Below are positions 1-8,298 of a stretch of 64,000 bases of DNA, in pieces. Origin of the DNA: CAZHTS01 sp964535315 (GTDB taxonomy: Bacteria; Chloroflexota; Anaerolineae; Anaerolineales; Anaerolineaceae); NCBI GenBank assembly GCA_964535315.1, contig CAZHTS010000005.1, positions 36,967-100,966 of the forward strand, written 5' to 3'. Below the pieces are notes generated by a model. That model had not been told where the DNA came from. It saw only the letters and a list, made by a program, of their open reading frames with translations, and did not search any database. The position numbers and the translations under genes were made by a program. The stretch's first letter is position 1, and each line of letters opens with the position of its first letter.

Positions 1-412
1 AGAACACCCCCAGCAGAAAAGAAGAAAGATAACTGCGCCGGCGATCCAGTTGCGTCTGCGGGCGCAAATCGTATTCCAGGAAGGGGATGCGCAAAAGCCC
101 GGTCATGTGTAACCCAAACAACACCACCAGCACGCCACCCAATTTGGAAATCCAGCCGCGATACGAATTCAACAGCACCGACAGGCCAGAAGCTGCCAAC
201 CCCAACAAAATAAAGACCGTGCTGAAGCCGACGACAAACGCCAGCCCGTGCGAGAAAGTCTCCCAACGATCAGTTCCTTCTTGTTGGTCGCTCACCACCG
301 AACGCCCGCTCAGGTAACCGATGTACACCGGCACCAACGAAAAGACGCACGGCGAAAGAAACGAGGCCAGCCCGGCCAGAAAAGCGATGCCAATATCGAC
401 CGATAGATTCAT
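1..412 (-). CDS. ccdA: Cytochrome c biogenesis protein CcdA (partial)
   Basis: The first 137 codons of a CcdA/DsbD-type membrane thiol-disulfide transporter, cut by the window edge at its 3' end. CcdA family members carry reducing equivalents across the membrane for cytochrome c maturation or periplasmic thiol reduction. The N-terminus carries the family hallmark LASFLSPCVFSLVPVYIGYL, with the first redox cysteine in the SPC motif of TM1. TM2 (about residues 56-80) and TM3 (about 90-106) follow; the second cysteine lies outside the window. The ATG at 412 is 11 bases after the stop of the L,D-transpeptidase, so the two are probably co-transcribed. The partner thioredoxin-like gene is not visible. 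I am confident of the family but cannot check the C-terminus. Confidence 0.88.
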   Translation of the reverse strand, partial: MNLSVDIGIAFLAGLASFLSPCVFSLVPVYIGYLSGRSVVSDQQEGTDRWETFSHGLAFVVGFSTVFILLGLAASGLSVLLNSYRGWISKLGGVLVVLFGLHMTGLLRIPFLEYDLRPQTQLDRRRSYLSSFLLGVF

Positions 413-423
413 CCCTGTTTATC

Positions 424-1512
424 TCACGCGATCACTTCCACCACCGTACCGGTAGGCGGATACTTAGAACTGATATCCACCTCGCCCGGGTACAACGGGA
501 CGGTTGGATAAGACCAGCGGAAAATCCATTTTGCATCTTCTGGTCGCACGTTAATGCAGCCATGACTGAATTGCATCCCAAAGAAACTGTGCCAGAAAGC
601 CGAATGGATGGCCACGCCCTCGCCGGTGATCAACGAGGTCCAGGCCACGCATGGATAGTTGCCGGTGGTTTCACCACTCATGTGCAAAGACACCAGTTTG
701 CGGTAAATGGGGTGCCTGCCCGGCGGTGAAGCCCGTTCGTCCGACGGATTGCCAAAATCATCGTTGGTGCGCCCGGTGGAAACCGTGCAGAAAAACACCT
801 CGCGATCGTTCTCAAAACAAGACAGATACTGCTGGTTGGCATTGGCGTTGACGACGATGCGCTTATTCTCCACTTCAGGCGAAATGGGCGCAACTTCATC
901 CTCTGTGATCGGGCGCAGGGACTCAGCCGGGCCCCAGAACAGATCGCCATAACCATATTTCTCGTTAAGCCGGTAGAAAACATGCCCGTCGTCGCTCGTT
1001 TTCATGTCGTCCACCCACACCACCTGCTGGCAATACAGGCGCGGAATCTGCGTCGTGGTATATCCGGTGGAACGTATCGGCGGGTTGATGATCTGCAAAT
1101 CCACGTACGGGACACACACCTCCACCCACATCCCTTTACCGATCGGTGTCTCAGGCAGACTGGCAACCGGCTGCACCGGACGATTGTACACCGGCTGCAA
1201 GCGCGCCTGATAAATGTACCCGTCCGGCGTCTCCACCCAACGGCTGGAGCCGTATCCGGGGTTCTCGCCAATCACCTCGCGCAGCCAGACGACAATGGTA
1301 TCATCATAAATGCGTTTGACCACGCTGCTGTTTACATACGGACGCGAACGGATATCGTAAAACCCCTGGCACAGACGCCCCAATTTCTCCGCCCCATTCC
1401 AGGTTTGCATCTGCTCGGCCCAACCCAGCCAGGGACGAAACGCCAACGCCCCCAGACTCAGGGCGCCCATTTTCAAAAATTCGCGACGTGAAATTTTTCC
1501 ATCCATAGTCAT
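424..1512 (-). CDS. L,D-transpeptidase (YkuD domain), TAT-exported
   Basis: Exported peptidoglycan cross-linking enzyme, 362 residues. The YkuD active site is near the C-terminus: an IHSAFW segment followed by the catalytic SHGCINV, which holds the conserved His, Ser-His-Gly and nucleophilic Cys. The N-terminus has a twin-arginine signal (SRREFLKMGALSLGALAF), so export is by TAT. Residues of roughly 60-200 probably form a substrate-binding or SH3-like region, but no clear motif is visible. The frame is open further upstream to 1575, but the start at 1512 is preferred because a consensus promoter (TTGACA, 17 bp, TATCTT) ends 7 bases before it and because the TAT motif then sits at the N-terminus. 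ccdA follows 11 bases downstream. Confidence 0.9.
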   Translation of the reverse strand: MTMDGKISRREFLKMGALSLGALAFRPWLGWAEQMQTWNGAEKLGRLCQGFYDIRSRPYVNSSVVKRIYDDTIVVWLREVIGENPGYGSSRWVETPDGYIYQARLQPVYNRPVQPVASLPETPIGKGMWVEVCVPYVDLQIINPPIRSTGYTTTQIPRLYCQQVVWVDDMKTSDDGHVFYRLNEKYGYGDLFWGPAESLRPITEDEVAPISPEVENKRIVVNANANQQYLSCFENDREVFFCTVSTGRTNDDFGNPSDERASPPGRHPIYRKLVSLHMSGETTGNYPCVAWTSLITGEGVAIHSAFWHSFFGMQFSHGCINVRPEDAKWIFRWSYPTVPLYPGEVDISSKYPPTGTVVEVIA

Positions 1513-1519
1513 GTGGACA

Positions 1520-1548
1520 AAGATACTTGCAAAAGGATAAATTGTCAA
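1520..1548 (-). promoter_or_regulatory. Sigma70-type promoter of the L,D-transpeptidase, leaderless
   Basis: TTGACA (1548-1543), a 17-base spacer and TATCTT (1525-1520) on the minus strand. The hexamer ends 7 bases before the ATG at 1512, so the predicted transcription start falls on or next to the start codon. No Shine-Dalgarno sequence lies in between. Confidence 0.75.
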
Positions 1549-1559
1549 CGCCTGCGGGT

Positions 1560-2270
1560 TTATGGGATGAGCCAATAACCCAATAAAACAGCCACCGCAG
1601 GAACAGTCAGGTTATCAATGTCCCGAAACGGCAGCGACTCGACCAGTGTGCCGGCCAGGGCAATCACGCCAATGGGGAAGAGATAATCATTAAACATGCC
1701 CGGGAGAGCGCCAACCGACAGGTAGACCGCCAGAACGCCTGCCGCAAAGAGCCATCCGCCCAGAAACATGCCAACCGAACCGGCCCAGGATTTGTTGGGC
1801 GACCAGGGCAATGGGCTGCTGCGAAAACGCTTGCCGATGATATCGGCCAGGCCATCGCCGCCGCACAACAACATCAGCGCAATCATCCCAATTGGGGTGT
1901 CACGCCAGAACCAGAGGGTAAGCGCCACAAAAACGATCCCGTAATACAGCGGGCCGCGCAAAATCTCGCGCCGGTCTCCGTTGCGCGACATGGCGTCCAC
2001 CGCGGCCTGATCCTTCATCACCCCCAACCCCACCAGTGCAAACTGGACGGTGATCCCCAGCGGCACCAGCGCCGCCAGATAGCGCGCCCACGGCGCCGCA
2101 TCGAACAACAACCAGCAAAGCACAAAGATCGGGCCGGTGCCCATATGGATAATCTTACGACTGAGCGGACCGCTGATCAAACCGCGGTGGGCCAGAAAAT
2201 CGTTAAGGCGCAGCCAGAGCAGCGCCGCAGCAAAGGTTACGACCAGAGCCAGCCAGTTGTTGCCAAGCAT
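1560..2270 (-). CDS. Phytol/dolichol kinase-like integral membrane protein
   Basis: A 236-residue multi-pass membrane protein of the polyprenol kinase/CTP:phosphatidate cytidylyltransferase superfamily. Members such as phytol and farnesol kinases (VTE5/VTE6) phosphorylate prenyl alcohols with a nucleoside triphosphate. Visible family motifs are SRKIIHMGTG (residues about 38-47), CGGDGLADIIGKRF, NKSWAGSVGMF and the C-terminal VESLPFRDIDNLTVP. About six or seven hydrophobic segments can be seen. The ATG at 2270 has a GGAGG Shine-Dalgarno and lies 24 bases after smpB, so it is probably translated from the smpB transcript. The substrate cannot be told from sequence: phytol, dolichol or another isoprenoid alcohol are all possible. 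Confidence 0.78.
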   Translation of the reverse strand: MLGNNWLALVVTFAAALLWLRLNDFLAHRGLISGPLSRKIIHMGTGPIFVLCWLLFDAAPWARYLAALVPLGITVQFALVGLGVMKDQAAVDAMSRNGDRREILRGPLYYGIVFVALTLWFWRDTPIGMIALMLLCGGDGLADIIGKRFRSSPLPWSPNKSWAGSVGMFLGGWLFAAGVLAVYLSVGALPGMFNDYLFPIGVIALAGTLVESLPFRDIDNLTVPAVAVLLGYWLIP

Positions 2271-2294
2271 AACAGCCTCCAGGGCAAGTCAGTG

Positions 2295-2750
2295 TCAATC
2301 CTCACGGCCGCGCCGCTGGCGTTCCATCTCGCGGCTGGCGTCCCGTTTGGCAATCTCAGTGCGTTTATCGTACAACTTTTTCCCCTTGGCAATTGCAATA
2401 TCCAGCTTGGCCAGCCCATCGCGCAAATAAACTTTCACCGGAACGACGGTATTGCCTTTCAAGCGGACTGCATCCCAAAGCTCGCGGATCTCGCGTCTGT
2501 GCAACAGCAGCCGGCGCGGCCGTTTGGGATCATGATTAAAATGGCTGGCGGCATCGTAAGGGGCGATGTGCGCGTTCAGCAGCCAGGCTTCGCGCCCATC
2601 AACCTTGACATATGCTTCGGCCAGGCTGACCTGCCCGGCGCGGATCGACTTGATCTCACTGCCTTGCAGCGAGATACCCGCCTCAAAATGATCGAGCAGG
2701 AAATACTCGAAGTGGGCCTTGCGATTGGTGGCGACAGTTTTTTCACCCAT
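2295..2750 (-). CDS. smpB: SsrA-binding protein SmpB
   Basis: The tmRNA-binding protein of trans-translation, which brings alanyl-tmRNA to stalled ribosomes. It is full length at 151 residues. Characteristic parts are the N-terminal VATNRKAHFEYFLLDHFEAG, the GSEIKSIRAGQVSLAEAYV segment, the LLLHRREI strand and the basic C-terminal tail KGKKLYDKRTEIAKRD, which folds into the mRNA channel in known SmpB structures. It follows the MFS gene on the same strand and precedes the kinase-like gene. An extended -10 (TGTTAAAAT) ends 6 bases before the ATG, so it probably has its own leaderless promoter inside the end of the MFS gene. No tmRNA gene was found in the window. Confidence 0.96.
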   Translation of the reverse strand: MGEKTVATNRKAHFEYFLLDHFEAGISLQGSEIKSIRAGQVSLAEAYVKVDGREAWLLNAHIAPYDAASHFNHDPKRPRRLLLHRREIRELWDAVRLKGNTVVPVKVYLRDGLAKLDIAIAKGKKLYDKRTEIAKRDASREMERQRRGRED

Positions 2751-2756
2751 GCCTCG

Positions 2757-2765
2757 ATTTTAACA
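2757..2765 (-). promoter_or_regulatory. Extended -10 promoter of smpB (leaderless)
   Basis: TGtTAAAAT on the minus strand, ending 6 bases before the smpB ATG at 2750. The predicted transcription start is the A of the ATG. A GAGG lies in the gap but is too close to the start to act as a normal ribosome-binding site. Confidence 0.5.
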
Positions 2766-2768
2766 TAA

Positions 2769-4022
2769 CTATCCCCAACGTAGAATAGAAAGCCCGGCCA
2801 ACATCCGCAAACTGGCAAACAAAACCAGCGCCGGGCCAAAACCAAACTGCTCGGCCAGCAGTGGCCCCAACAACGAACCCACCAGGATCGAAGCGTTCAG
2901 GCCTACGTTATACCAGGCCAGGTGCGCCGGCCGGTCATCAGCCGGCACACGTTCCAACAAATAATTAAACAATGCGCCACCGGCCATCGACCAGGCCACC
3001 CCGCTGACGATAGACAGGGATATATACAGGATAGGGGTGCGGCACACAATTAACAATACGGGATAGGCGCCCATCAGTACGACGCCCCAGGCAGTTACCC
3101 GCCGGTTCCCCAGGCGATGCGATAATCTTTCAAGTTGCAGGGCCCCAAACAACACCGTCACATAAAAAACGGCCGAGCCGAGACTGAGCACCTGATCGGA
3201 GAGATGCAACGTATTCACCGCATATAAGGGAAAGACCGGGATGGCCAGATATTGTCCCAGATGGAAAAAGGCCAACAGCAGGACTACGCGGCGATAATCG
3301 CCATTCTGAACAACATCCAGGCGCAGACGGCTTTCCCGGCGCCCGGACCGGCCTTCTCCGTCGTTGCGAACGGGTGCCGCCGGCGGGAAATTGGCCGGGT
3401 TAATCAGAAACAGGTGCAAGCTGCTCATCGCCGCGCCCAAAAAACCAATTCCAAACACGATCTGATATCCGGTTGGAAAATCAACATAGGTCAAAATCAG
3501 GCCGCACACCAGCGATGTCAGCATCGACATCAAAGAAACCATGGCATTGCGAATACCCGAAACATGCGCTCTGAATTCGGGCGATACGCCTTCGGCGTAA
3601 AATGCAGTAAAGCCCACCGCAAACACCGCCCCCGGCACATTCATCAAAAAAGTGATCGCGATGATCGCCCAGACTTCTTGAGGGTCGTTAAAAAGCCAGG
3701 GCAACGGCACCAGCAGCAAATAAAAGATGCGCGTCAGCACCGACGTCTTGAAAATCGATTTCTGGATCGGCCGCCGGGCAAGCCAGGAACCGGCCGGCAA
3801 CGCAAAGATCAAGGTTACGATGGCCGGCGCAGCATTGATCAAACCAATCTGGGCGCCAGTGGCCCCCAACCGCGTGGCATAAATCGACAGGAAACCGATC
3901 GTGCTGCCGGTCAATACCCCCCACCAGGCAATATCCATATAAAAATGGAAAAAGTTACGCCGGTAATTTTGTGGAATGACGTTGCCCGAATCAAACAAAC
4001 CAACCAGTCTTGGTATAATCAT
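2769..4022 (-). CDS. Major facilitator superfamily transporter
   Basis: A polytopic membrane transporter of about 417 residues with roughly twelve hydrophobic segments. The N-terminal part reads NYRRNFFHFYMDIAWWGVL, followed by a glycine- and arginine-containing loop typical of MFS loop 2-3 (LPAGSWLARRPIQKS), and the two six-helix halves are separated by a charged linker (GEGRSGRRESRLRL). No substrate can be assigned; the layout resembles efflux-type MFS proteins. The start is uncertain. An in-frame ATG at 4115 would overlap the divergent aminotransferase by about 90 bases, so the ATG at 4022 or a TTG at 3998 is more likely. smpB follows 18 bases downstream on the same strand. Confidence 0.82.
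   Translation of the reverse strand: MIIPRLVGLFDSGNVIPQNYRRNFFHFYMDIAWWGVLTGSTIGFLSIYATRLGATGAQIGLINAAPAIVTLIFALPAGSWLARRPIQKSIFKTSVLTRIFYLLLVPLPWLFNDPQEVWAIIAITFLMNVPGAVFAVGFTAFYAEGVSPEFRAHVSGIRNAMVSLMSMLTSLVCGLILTYVDFPTGYQIVFGIGFLGAAMSSLHLFLINPANFPPAAPVRNDGEGRSGRRESRLRLDVVQNGDYRRVVLLLAFFHLGQYLAIPVFPLYAVNTLHLSDQVLSLGSAVFYVTVLFGALQLERLSHRLGNRRVTAWGVVLMGAYPVLLIVCRTPILYISLSIVSGVAWSMAGGALFNYLLERVPADDRPAHLAWYNVGLNASILVGSLLGPLLAEQFGFGPALVLFASLRMLAGLSILRWG
4011..4019 (+). promoter_or_regulatory. Extended -10 promoter of the aminotransferase (leaderless)
   Basis: TGgTATAAT, a perfect extended -10, ending 7 bases before the ATG at 4027. No -35 match stands out, as expected for an extended -10. The transcript would begin at or one base before the start codon. 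Confidence 0.6.
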
Positions 4023-4026
4023 CTGT

Positions 4027-5187
4027 ATGGACTTCAAAGATCTCACTACCCTCCGCAAGCAATTCTTGCTTGACCCTGATATCGTATTTCTCAACCATGG
4101 CTCGTTCGGCGCCACGCCCTTGCCGGTCTTTGAAAATTTTCAGTACTGGCAAAGAGAGTTGGAGCGGCAGCCCGTGGAGTTTCTCGGGCGACGCGCTGCC
4201 CCTCTGTTGAGCGAATCCCGCCAGGCACTGGCAAGTTACCTGGGAACCGCGGCGGACAACCTGGTATACGTCACCAATGCGACCCACGGCCTCAACATTG
4301 TGGCCCGTTCATTACGGCTACACACCGGTGACGAGGTGTTGGCCAGCGATCATGAATACGGCGCCCTGGACCGTACCTGGCGTTTCCTTGCGCTCAAGCA
4401 AGGCTTCAAGTATATCAACCATCCGCTCAAGATGCCAGTAACCACCCCGGCCGAATTCGTCGACGACTTCTGGCAGGGCGTCAACGCCAACACCCGCGTT
4501 ATCTTCATCAGCCACATCACCTCGCCCAGCGCCATGCTCTTCCCCGTGGCTGAAATATGCCGGCGAGCGCAGGCGGCAGGCATTCTAACCGTGGTGGACG
4601 GCGCCCACGCCCCGGGCCAGGTGCCGCTCGCACTCGACCAGTTGGGGGCCGATTTTTATTCCGGCAACCTGCACAAATGGTTGTGCGCCCCAAAGGGCTC
4701 GGCTTTTCTCTACGCCCGGCCCACAATGCAGCACGTGCTCGAACCCCTGGTCGTTTCATGGGGCTGGCAAAGCGAAGCACCGGGGCCATCCCGTTTCATC
4801 GACGAACAGGAATGGACCGGCACACGAGATCTGTCCGCCTTTTTGGCCGTTCCGGCTGCCATCGCTTTCCAACGCCAGAACCATTGGGAAGAGGTGCAGG
4901 CCCTCTGCCACCAGATGGCGTCTCTCGCTCACCAACGTATCGCTGCACTGACCGGGCTGCCGGCGCTGCACCCCGATTCCCCCGTGTGGTATGCTCAGAT
5001 GGGCGCCATGCCTTTGCCCGCCAATACCGACCTGATCGCATTAAAAGCCCAATTGTACGACCGGTACCGCATCGAAATCCCTTTGACGCAATGTTGTGGG
5101 CAAAAATTGATCCGCTTCTCTTTCCAGGCCTACAATACCCTCGAAGACATCCAGGCGCTCGAAAACGCGTTGCGACAATTACTATAA
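4027..5187 (+). CDS. Class V aminotransferase, isopenicillin-N epimerase-like
   Basis: A PLP-dependent fold-type I enzyme of 386 residues related to isopenicillin-N epimerase and cysteine desulfurase-like proteins. Visible are FLNHGSFGATP at the N-terminus, the cofactor phosphate segment VTNATHGLNIVARSL, the PLP-aspartate motif TVVDGAHAPGQVPL, and the Schiff-base lysine in YSGNLHKWLCAPKGSAFLY. The true substrate is unknown; most homologues with this layout are annotated as epimerase or aminotransferase without biochemical proof. The ATG at 4027 is preferred over one at 3976 because an extended -10 ends 7 bases before it. It diverges from the MFS gene and lies 18 bases before the patatin gene, so it probably heads a plus-strand operon running to about 7007. 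Confidence 0.88.
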   Translation: MDFKDLTTLRKQFLLDPDIVFLNHGSFGATPLPVFENFQYWQRELERQPVEFLGRRAAPLLSESRQALASYLGTAADNLVYVTNATHGLNIVARSLRLHTGDEVLASDHEYGALDRTWRFLALKQGFKYINHPLKMPVTTPAEFVDDFWQGVNANTRVIFISHITSPSAMLFPVAEICRRAQAAGILTVVDGAHAPGQVPLALDQLGADFYSGNLHKWLCAPKGSAFLYARPTMQHVLEPLVVSWGWQSEAPGPSRFIDEQEWTGTRDLSAFLAVPAAIAFQRQNHWEEVQALCHQMASLAHQRIAALTGLPALHPDSPVWYAQMGAMPLPANTDLIALKAQLYDRYRIEIPLTQCCGQKLIRFSFQAYNTLEDIQALENALRQLL

Positions 5188-5205
5188 AAGCAGGCAGAAT
5201 AAAGA

Positions 5206-6138
5206 ATGAAAGAAATTGCACTGGCACTCGGCGGCGGCGGCATCAAAGGGATCGCTCACATTGGCGTACTTAAATTCTTAGAACGCAACGATTACGTTGT
5301 GCGCGCCATCGCGGGAACCAGCGCCGGGGGCATCGTGGGCGCCCTGTACTCGGCTGGTTACAAACCGGCTGAGATCGAAGACATCATCAGCGGCGTCAAA
5401 CCCTCCGATCTGTTTGCCCCCACCTACAATAACGACCCCGCCCTGCTTGGCATCAACGGGTTGAACCAGACCCTTAACGAAGCGTTGGGGGGCTGGCAAT
5501 TCAAAGATCTGCGCATGCCCTTTGCCTGTACCGCAGTCGATCTGATCTCCAAACAGGAGATTCTCCTGCACCAGGGCAACCTCATCGATGCGCTGCTCGC
5601 CACCTCGGCGGTACCGGGCATCTTCCCTCCCAAACAGATCGGAGAAACCATCCTGATGGACGGCGGCGTACTGGATCCCGTCCCCGTCAGCCTGGCGCGC
5701 TGGCTGGCGCCCGGCCTGCCCATCGTGGCTGTGGCCCTCTCTCCGCGTAGCGAACGTTGGGCATCGGTGTCATCCTTCCGCATGCCCAACAGCGCCGCAA
5801 TCCCTTCCGTCATCCTGGAGCAGGTATCACGTCTGCGCATCGCCCAGGCATTCAATATTTTCCTGAAATCCTTCGATATTTGCTCGCTGCAAATGACAGA
5901 ACTGCGTCTCGAACTGGATCAGCCTGACGTCATCATCCGCCCGCAGGTCGAACAATACGGCATGCTGGACGACGTCACACCACAAGAACTGGCGCAATTG
6001 GGCGAGACCGCCGCACAACAGGTGGAGCGGGAGTTAGCGCGTGCCCTCAAATGGCCCCGTCGGGTCATGCGACGCATTAAACGCCCGGCCGGCCTGCAGG
6101 GCGTCTTTCTCACGGGAAATGGTGATGCACATGTATAA
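5206..6138 (+). CDS. Patatin-like phospholipase (RssA/NTE type)
   Basis: A 310-residue serine acyl hydrolase of the patatin family, probably acting on membrane lipids. The oxyanion loop GGGGIKG (residues about 10-16), nucleophile elbow GTSAGG with the catalytic serine near residue 40, and the catalytic aspartate in MDGGVLDPVPV are all present, so the Ser-Asp dyad looks intact. There is no signal peptide or obvious membrane segment, which suggests a cytoplasmic or peripheral protein. It lies 18 bases after the aminotransferase and its last codons overlap the next small gene, so it is part of the same operon. The physiological substrate is not known. Confidence 0.92.
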   Translation: MKEIALALGGGGIKGIAHIGVLKFLERNDYVVRAIAGTSAGGIVGALYSAGYKPAEIEDIISGVKPSDLFAPTYNNDPALLGINGLNQTLNEALGGWQFKDLRMPFACTAVDLISKQEILLHQGNLIDALLATSAVPGIFPPKQIGETILMDGGVLDPVPVSLARWLAPGLPIVAVALSPRSERWASVSSFRMPNSAAIPSVILEQVSRLRIAQAFNIFLKSFDICSLQMTELRLELDQPDVIIRPQVEQYGMLDDVTPQELAQLGETAAQQVERELARALKWPRRVMRRIKRPAGLQGVFLTGNGDAHV

Positions 6139-6364
6139 CCGTGATCTGCGTAAGTATATGCGTGATACAAACGCCCGCCTGATCATTGGCGGCGTGCTGC
6201 TGCTCTTCCTGGTGGGCGATGGCCTGATTCTATGGATCTACGGCCCGGGAGCCGCTGTCATGGGCCTTCTTTGCATCGGCCTGGGTATGGCGCCCATTCT
6301 GATCATCATGCTCATTTTGTGGATCATGGAATGGATCGTCAAACGCGCCAATCCAGATGAATGA
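6125..6364 (+). CDS. Small two-helix membrane protein
   Basis: About 79 residues: a short basic N-terminus (HMYNRDLRKYMRDTNARL), two hydrophobic helices separated by a GPGAAVMG turn, and a basic/acidic tail (ERIVKRANPDE-like, reading EWIVKRANPDE). It starts inside the last codons of the patatin gene; ATGs at 6119, 6125 and 6131 are all possible and I chose the middle one by spacing to a weak GGGAAA. Its stop overlaps the next gene by 8 bases. The tight overlap on both sides argues for translational coupling and a real gene. I do not recognise a family. A role as a small membrane partner of the patatin or esterase is only a guess. Confidence 0.6.
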   Translation: MHMYNRDLRKYMRDTNARLIIGGVLLLFLVGDGLILWIYGPGAAVMGLLCIGLGMAPILIIMLILWIMEWIVKRANPDE

Positions 6365-7007
6365 TTTTGAACTCCTCGAGCAAGATGGCTGGCGTCTGCG
6401 CCTGCAACCGCCCCGGGCCAATACTCCACCCCGGCTCATTCTGGCGTTACACGGCTGGAGCGGCGATGAAAACGTCATGTCGATTTTCACTCAAAGCTGC
6501 CAGGGCCTGGCCTGGATCGTCCAGCCCCGCGGCCCGCTTGCCGTTGCCGGCGGCGGCTATGGCTGGGCGCAGCCTGGCGCCCACGATTTCTCAAGCCTGG
6601 ACGAATTTACTCCGGTCGCACAGAGCCTGTTACGGGCCATTCAGGCCCTATCCACAGACGGCCGCCTCCCCACACCAGACACCGTCACCCTGCTCGGATT
6701 CAGCCAGGGCGGTGCCCTGGCCTACACCCTCGCATTTCTGGCGCCCCACCGCTTCAGGCGCATCGCCTGCCTGGCCAGCTTTCTGCCCGGCGGAACCCAG
6801 GCGCGTTTGCAGCCCGGAGCGTTGGCCGGACAGGAATACTTTATTGCCCACGGCAGCCAGGACGAAATCGTCGCTATCCAGCATGCCCATCACGCCCGCC
6901 AGGTCATCCAACAGGCGGGCGCCCACGTCACCTTTTGCGAGAGTGAAGCCGGGCACCGTGTTTCAGCCGGCTGCTTCAAGGGACTGACGGCTTTTTTATT
7001 GGGGTGA
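6357..7007 (+). CDS. Alpha/beta hydrolase, phospholipase/carboxylesterase family
   Basis: A cytoplasmic serine hydrolase of 216 residues, the usual size for the phospholipase/carboxylesterase family. The sequence shows the oxyanion segment LALHGWSGDE, nucleophile elbow GFSQGGALAY, the catalytic aspartate in AHGSQDEIV and the histidine in SEAGHRVS, so the full triad is visible. No signal peptide is present. The ATG at 6357 overlaps the stop of the small membrane protein by 8 bases. It is the last gene of the operon that begins with the aminotransferase, and its stop is 3 bases from the end of the convergent SH3 gene. The substrate is likely a short-chain ester or acylglycerol but cannot be specified. 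Confidence 0.88.
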   Translation: MNDFELLEQDGWRLRLQPPRANTPPRLILALHGWSGDENVMSIFTQSCQGLAWIVQPRGPLAVAGGGYGWAQPGAHDFSSLDEFTPVAQSLLRAIQALSTDGRLPTPDTVTLLGFSQGGALAYTLAFLAPHRFRRIACLASFLPGGTQARLQPGALAGQEYFIAHGSQDEIVAIQHAHHARQVIQQAGAHVTFCESEAGHRVSAGCFKGLTAFLLG

Positions 7008-7010
7008 ACT

Positions 7011-7640
7011 TTACCGCCCCTGAGCCAGCGAAAAGAGCCCCAACAGGATGCCGGCGATCGCCAGACTGATGATAATCAGGCCAACGGGCACACCGCCCAC
7101 ATTGTTAGAGATCGCGTCTGTGTAAGTTGGAATGACCAATGGCGGCGGCGGGGTAAACGTCGGTAGGCGTGTGGGGGCCGAGGTGATGATAAACTGCGAA
7201 GCCAGCGTGGGATCGATGGTCGACGTATATTGTAGGGTGGGTGTAGGCGGCGGCTCTACAATTGGCAATTCCCCTGGCGACAGGCTGACCAATGGGGCAT
7301 ACACCCAGCCATCTCCGCTGGCAACGCCGGGATATTCGATCAGAATCCACTCGCGTTTCGGCGAGACGCCCTTGATCGGCACCACCTGCCCCGGCAACAA
7401 CACACCAATCTTGGGATAGAATACCCCCGGGCCCGAGCGTACGTTGGGCGGATCCTGCTCGAGCCGCACGGTGGCCACCGGCCCCGACGGCGTGCCGGTT
7501 ACGGTAGGAATATTCACCGTTGGGATTTGCGCCAAACCACTGGCCTGCGCCGGAAAAACCCAGGCAAGGGCCAGTGGGACAATCAACAACAGCAAAAGAA
7601 CCAGGATACGAGCAAAACGAACTTGAGAGCAAGAAGACAT
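7011..7640 (-). CDS. Membrane-anchored SH3b domain protein
   Basis: A 209-residue envelope protein. It has an N-terminal signal sequence (VRFARILVLLLLLIVPLALA), a short linker, one bacterial SH3 domain (NVRSGPGVFYPKIGVL, then REWILIEYPG and GDGWVYAPLV), a Pro/Thr-rich spacer and a C-terminal transmembrane helix (VPVGLIIISLAIAGILLGLF). SH3b domains usually bind cell-wall peptides or mediate protein contacts outside the membrane. An ATG at 7664 is in frame upstream; the one at 7640 is chosen because CGGAG precedes it at a workable distance, but the choice is not firm. It is divergent from the zinc-ribbon gene at 7708 and convergent with the esterase. Confidence 0.8.
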   Translation of the reverse strand: MSSCSQVRFARILVLLLLLIVPLALAWVFPAQASGLAQIPTVNIPTVTGTPSGPVATVRLEQDPPNVRSGPGVFYPKIGVLLPGQVVPIKGVSPKREWILIEYPGVASGDGWVYAPLVSLSPGELPIVEPPPTPTLQYTSTIDPTLASQFIITSAPTRLPTFTPPPPLVIPTYTDAISNNVGGVPVGLIIISLAIAGILLGLFSLAQGR

Positions 7641-7695
7641 ACGGAAAAACTCCGGCGATGGCATTTTTTAACCTACACGGGATAACAACCTGCAT

Positions 7696-7701
7696 TATAA
7701 T
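7696..7701 (+). promoter_or_regulatory. -10 box of the zinc-ribbon gene (leaderless)
   Basis: A perfect TATAAT ending 6 bases before the ATG at 7708, so transcription should begin on the start codon. No clear -35 hexamer was found at 16-18 bases. Confidence 0.5.
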
Positions 7702-7707
7702 CGAATT

Positions 7708-8298
7708 ATGGAACCACGCATCTTCCACGGAAACATTTCACCTGTCGATTTTGCCCAGAGCCTGATGGCCCATTTCAACCGGGGCAATTACCGCGTCCAG
7801 CAGGTTGGCGGTGGGGAAAAAATCATCGTCCAGATTGCCACCTACGAAGGCGCCGCCTCCGGCGGACAAACCGCCCTGACCATTACACTACAAAAAGTGG
7901 CCGATGGGGTGGTGGTACAGATCGGCAAGCAGGACTGGCTGGGTGTGGCTGCCAGCCTCGGCTTCAGCGCCCTGGCCGCCTTGCGCAACCCCTGGGAACT
8001 GTTATCGCGCTTCGACGACATCGCCCAGGATATCCAGAGTCTGCAACTCAGCGACGAGGTTTGGGCAGTGTTGGAACAAACCGCAAAAACACTGGGGGCC
8101 GGATTTGAGCTCTCCGAGCGTCTACGCCGGCTGGTGTGTGATTACTGCAACACAGCCAACCCGGTGGGTGAGCCACGCTGTATCGCCTGCGGCGCTCCGT
8201 TGGGCGATGCGCAGCCGTTCACCTGCCCGAACTGCGGTTTCGTGCTCAAAGGCTCAGAAAAATTCTGTCCGAACTGCGCTCAGGCAGTGGCGCGTTAA
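7708..8298 (+). CDS. Double zinc-ribbon protein of unknown function
   Basis: A 196-residue soluble protein. Residues 1-130 form an unrecognised alpha/beta domain (GNYRVQQVGGGEKIIVQIATY, then an amphipathic helix around NPWELLSRFDDIAQDI). The C-terminus holds two zinc ribbons: CDYCN...CIACG and CPNCG...CPNCA, eight cysteines in all, as expected for two Zn(II) sites. Similar tail ribbons occur in many Chloroflexota proteins and usually serve protein or nucleic acid contacts. No Shine-Dalgarno is present; the gene appears leaderless. Its stop overlaps the convergent zwf stop by 4 bases. No function is proposed. Confidence 0.82.
   Translation: MEPRIFHGNISPVDFAQSLMAHFNRGNYRVQQVGGGEKIIVQIATYEGAASGGQTALTITLQKVADGVVVQIGKQDWLGVAASLGFSALAALRNPWELLSRFDDIAQDIQSLQLSDEVWAVLEQTAKTLGAGFELSERLRRLVCDYCNTANPVGEPRCIACGAPLGDAQPFTCPNCGFVLKGSEKFCPNCAQAVAR

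Noticed and set aside
4022..4115. An upstream in-frame ATG for the MFS transporter
   Set aside because: It would overlap the aminotransferase gene by about 90 bases, and the extra residues look like the complement of that gene, not a membrane protein N-terminus.
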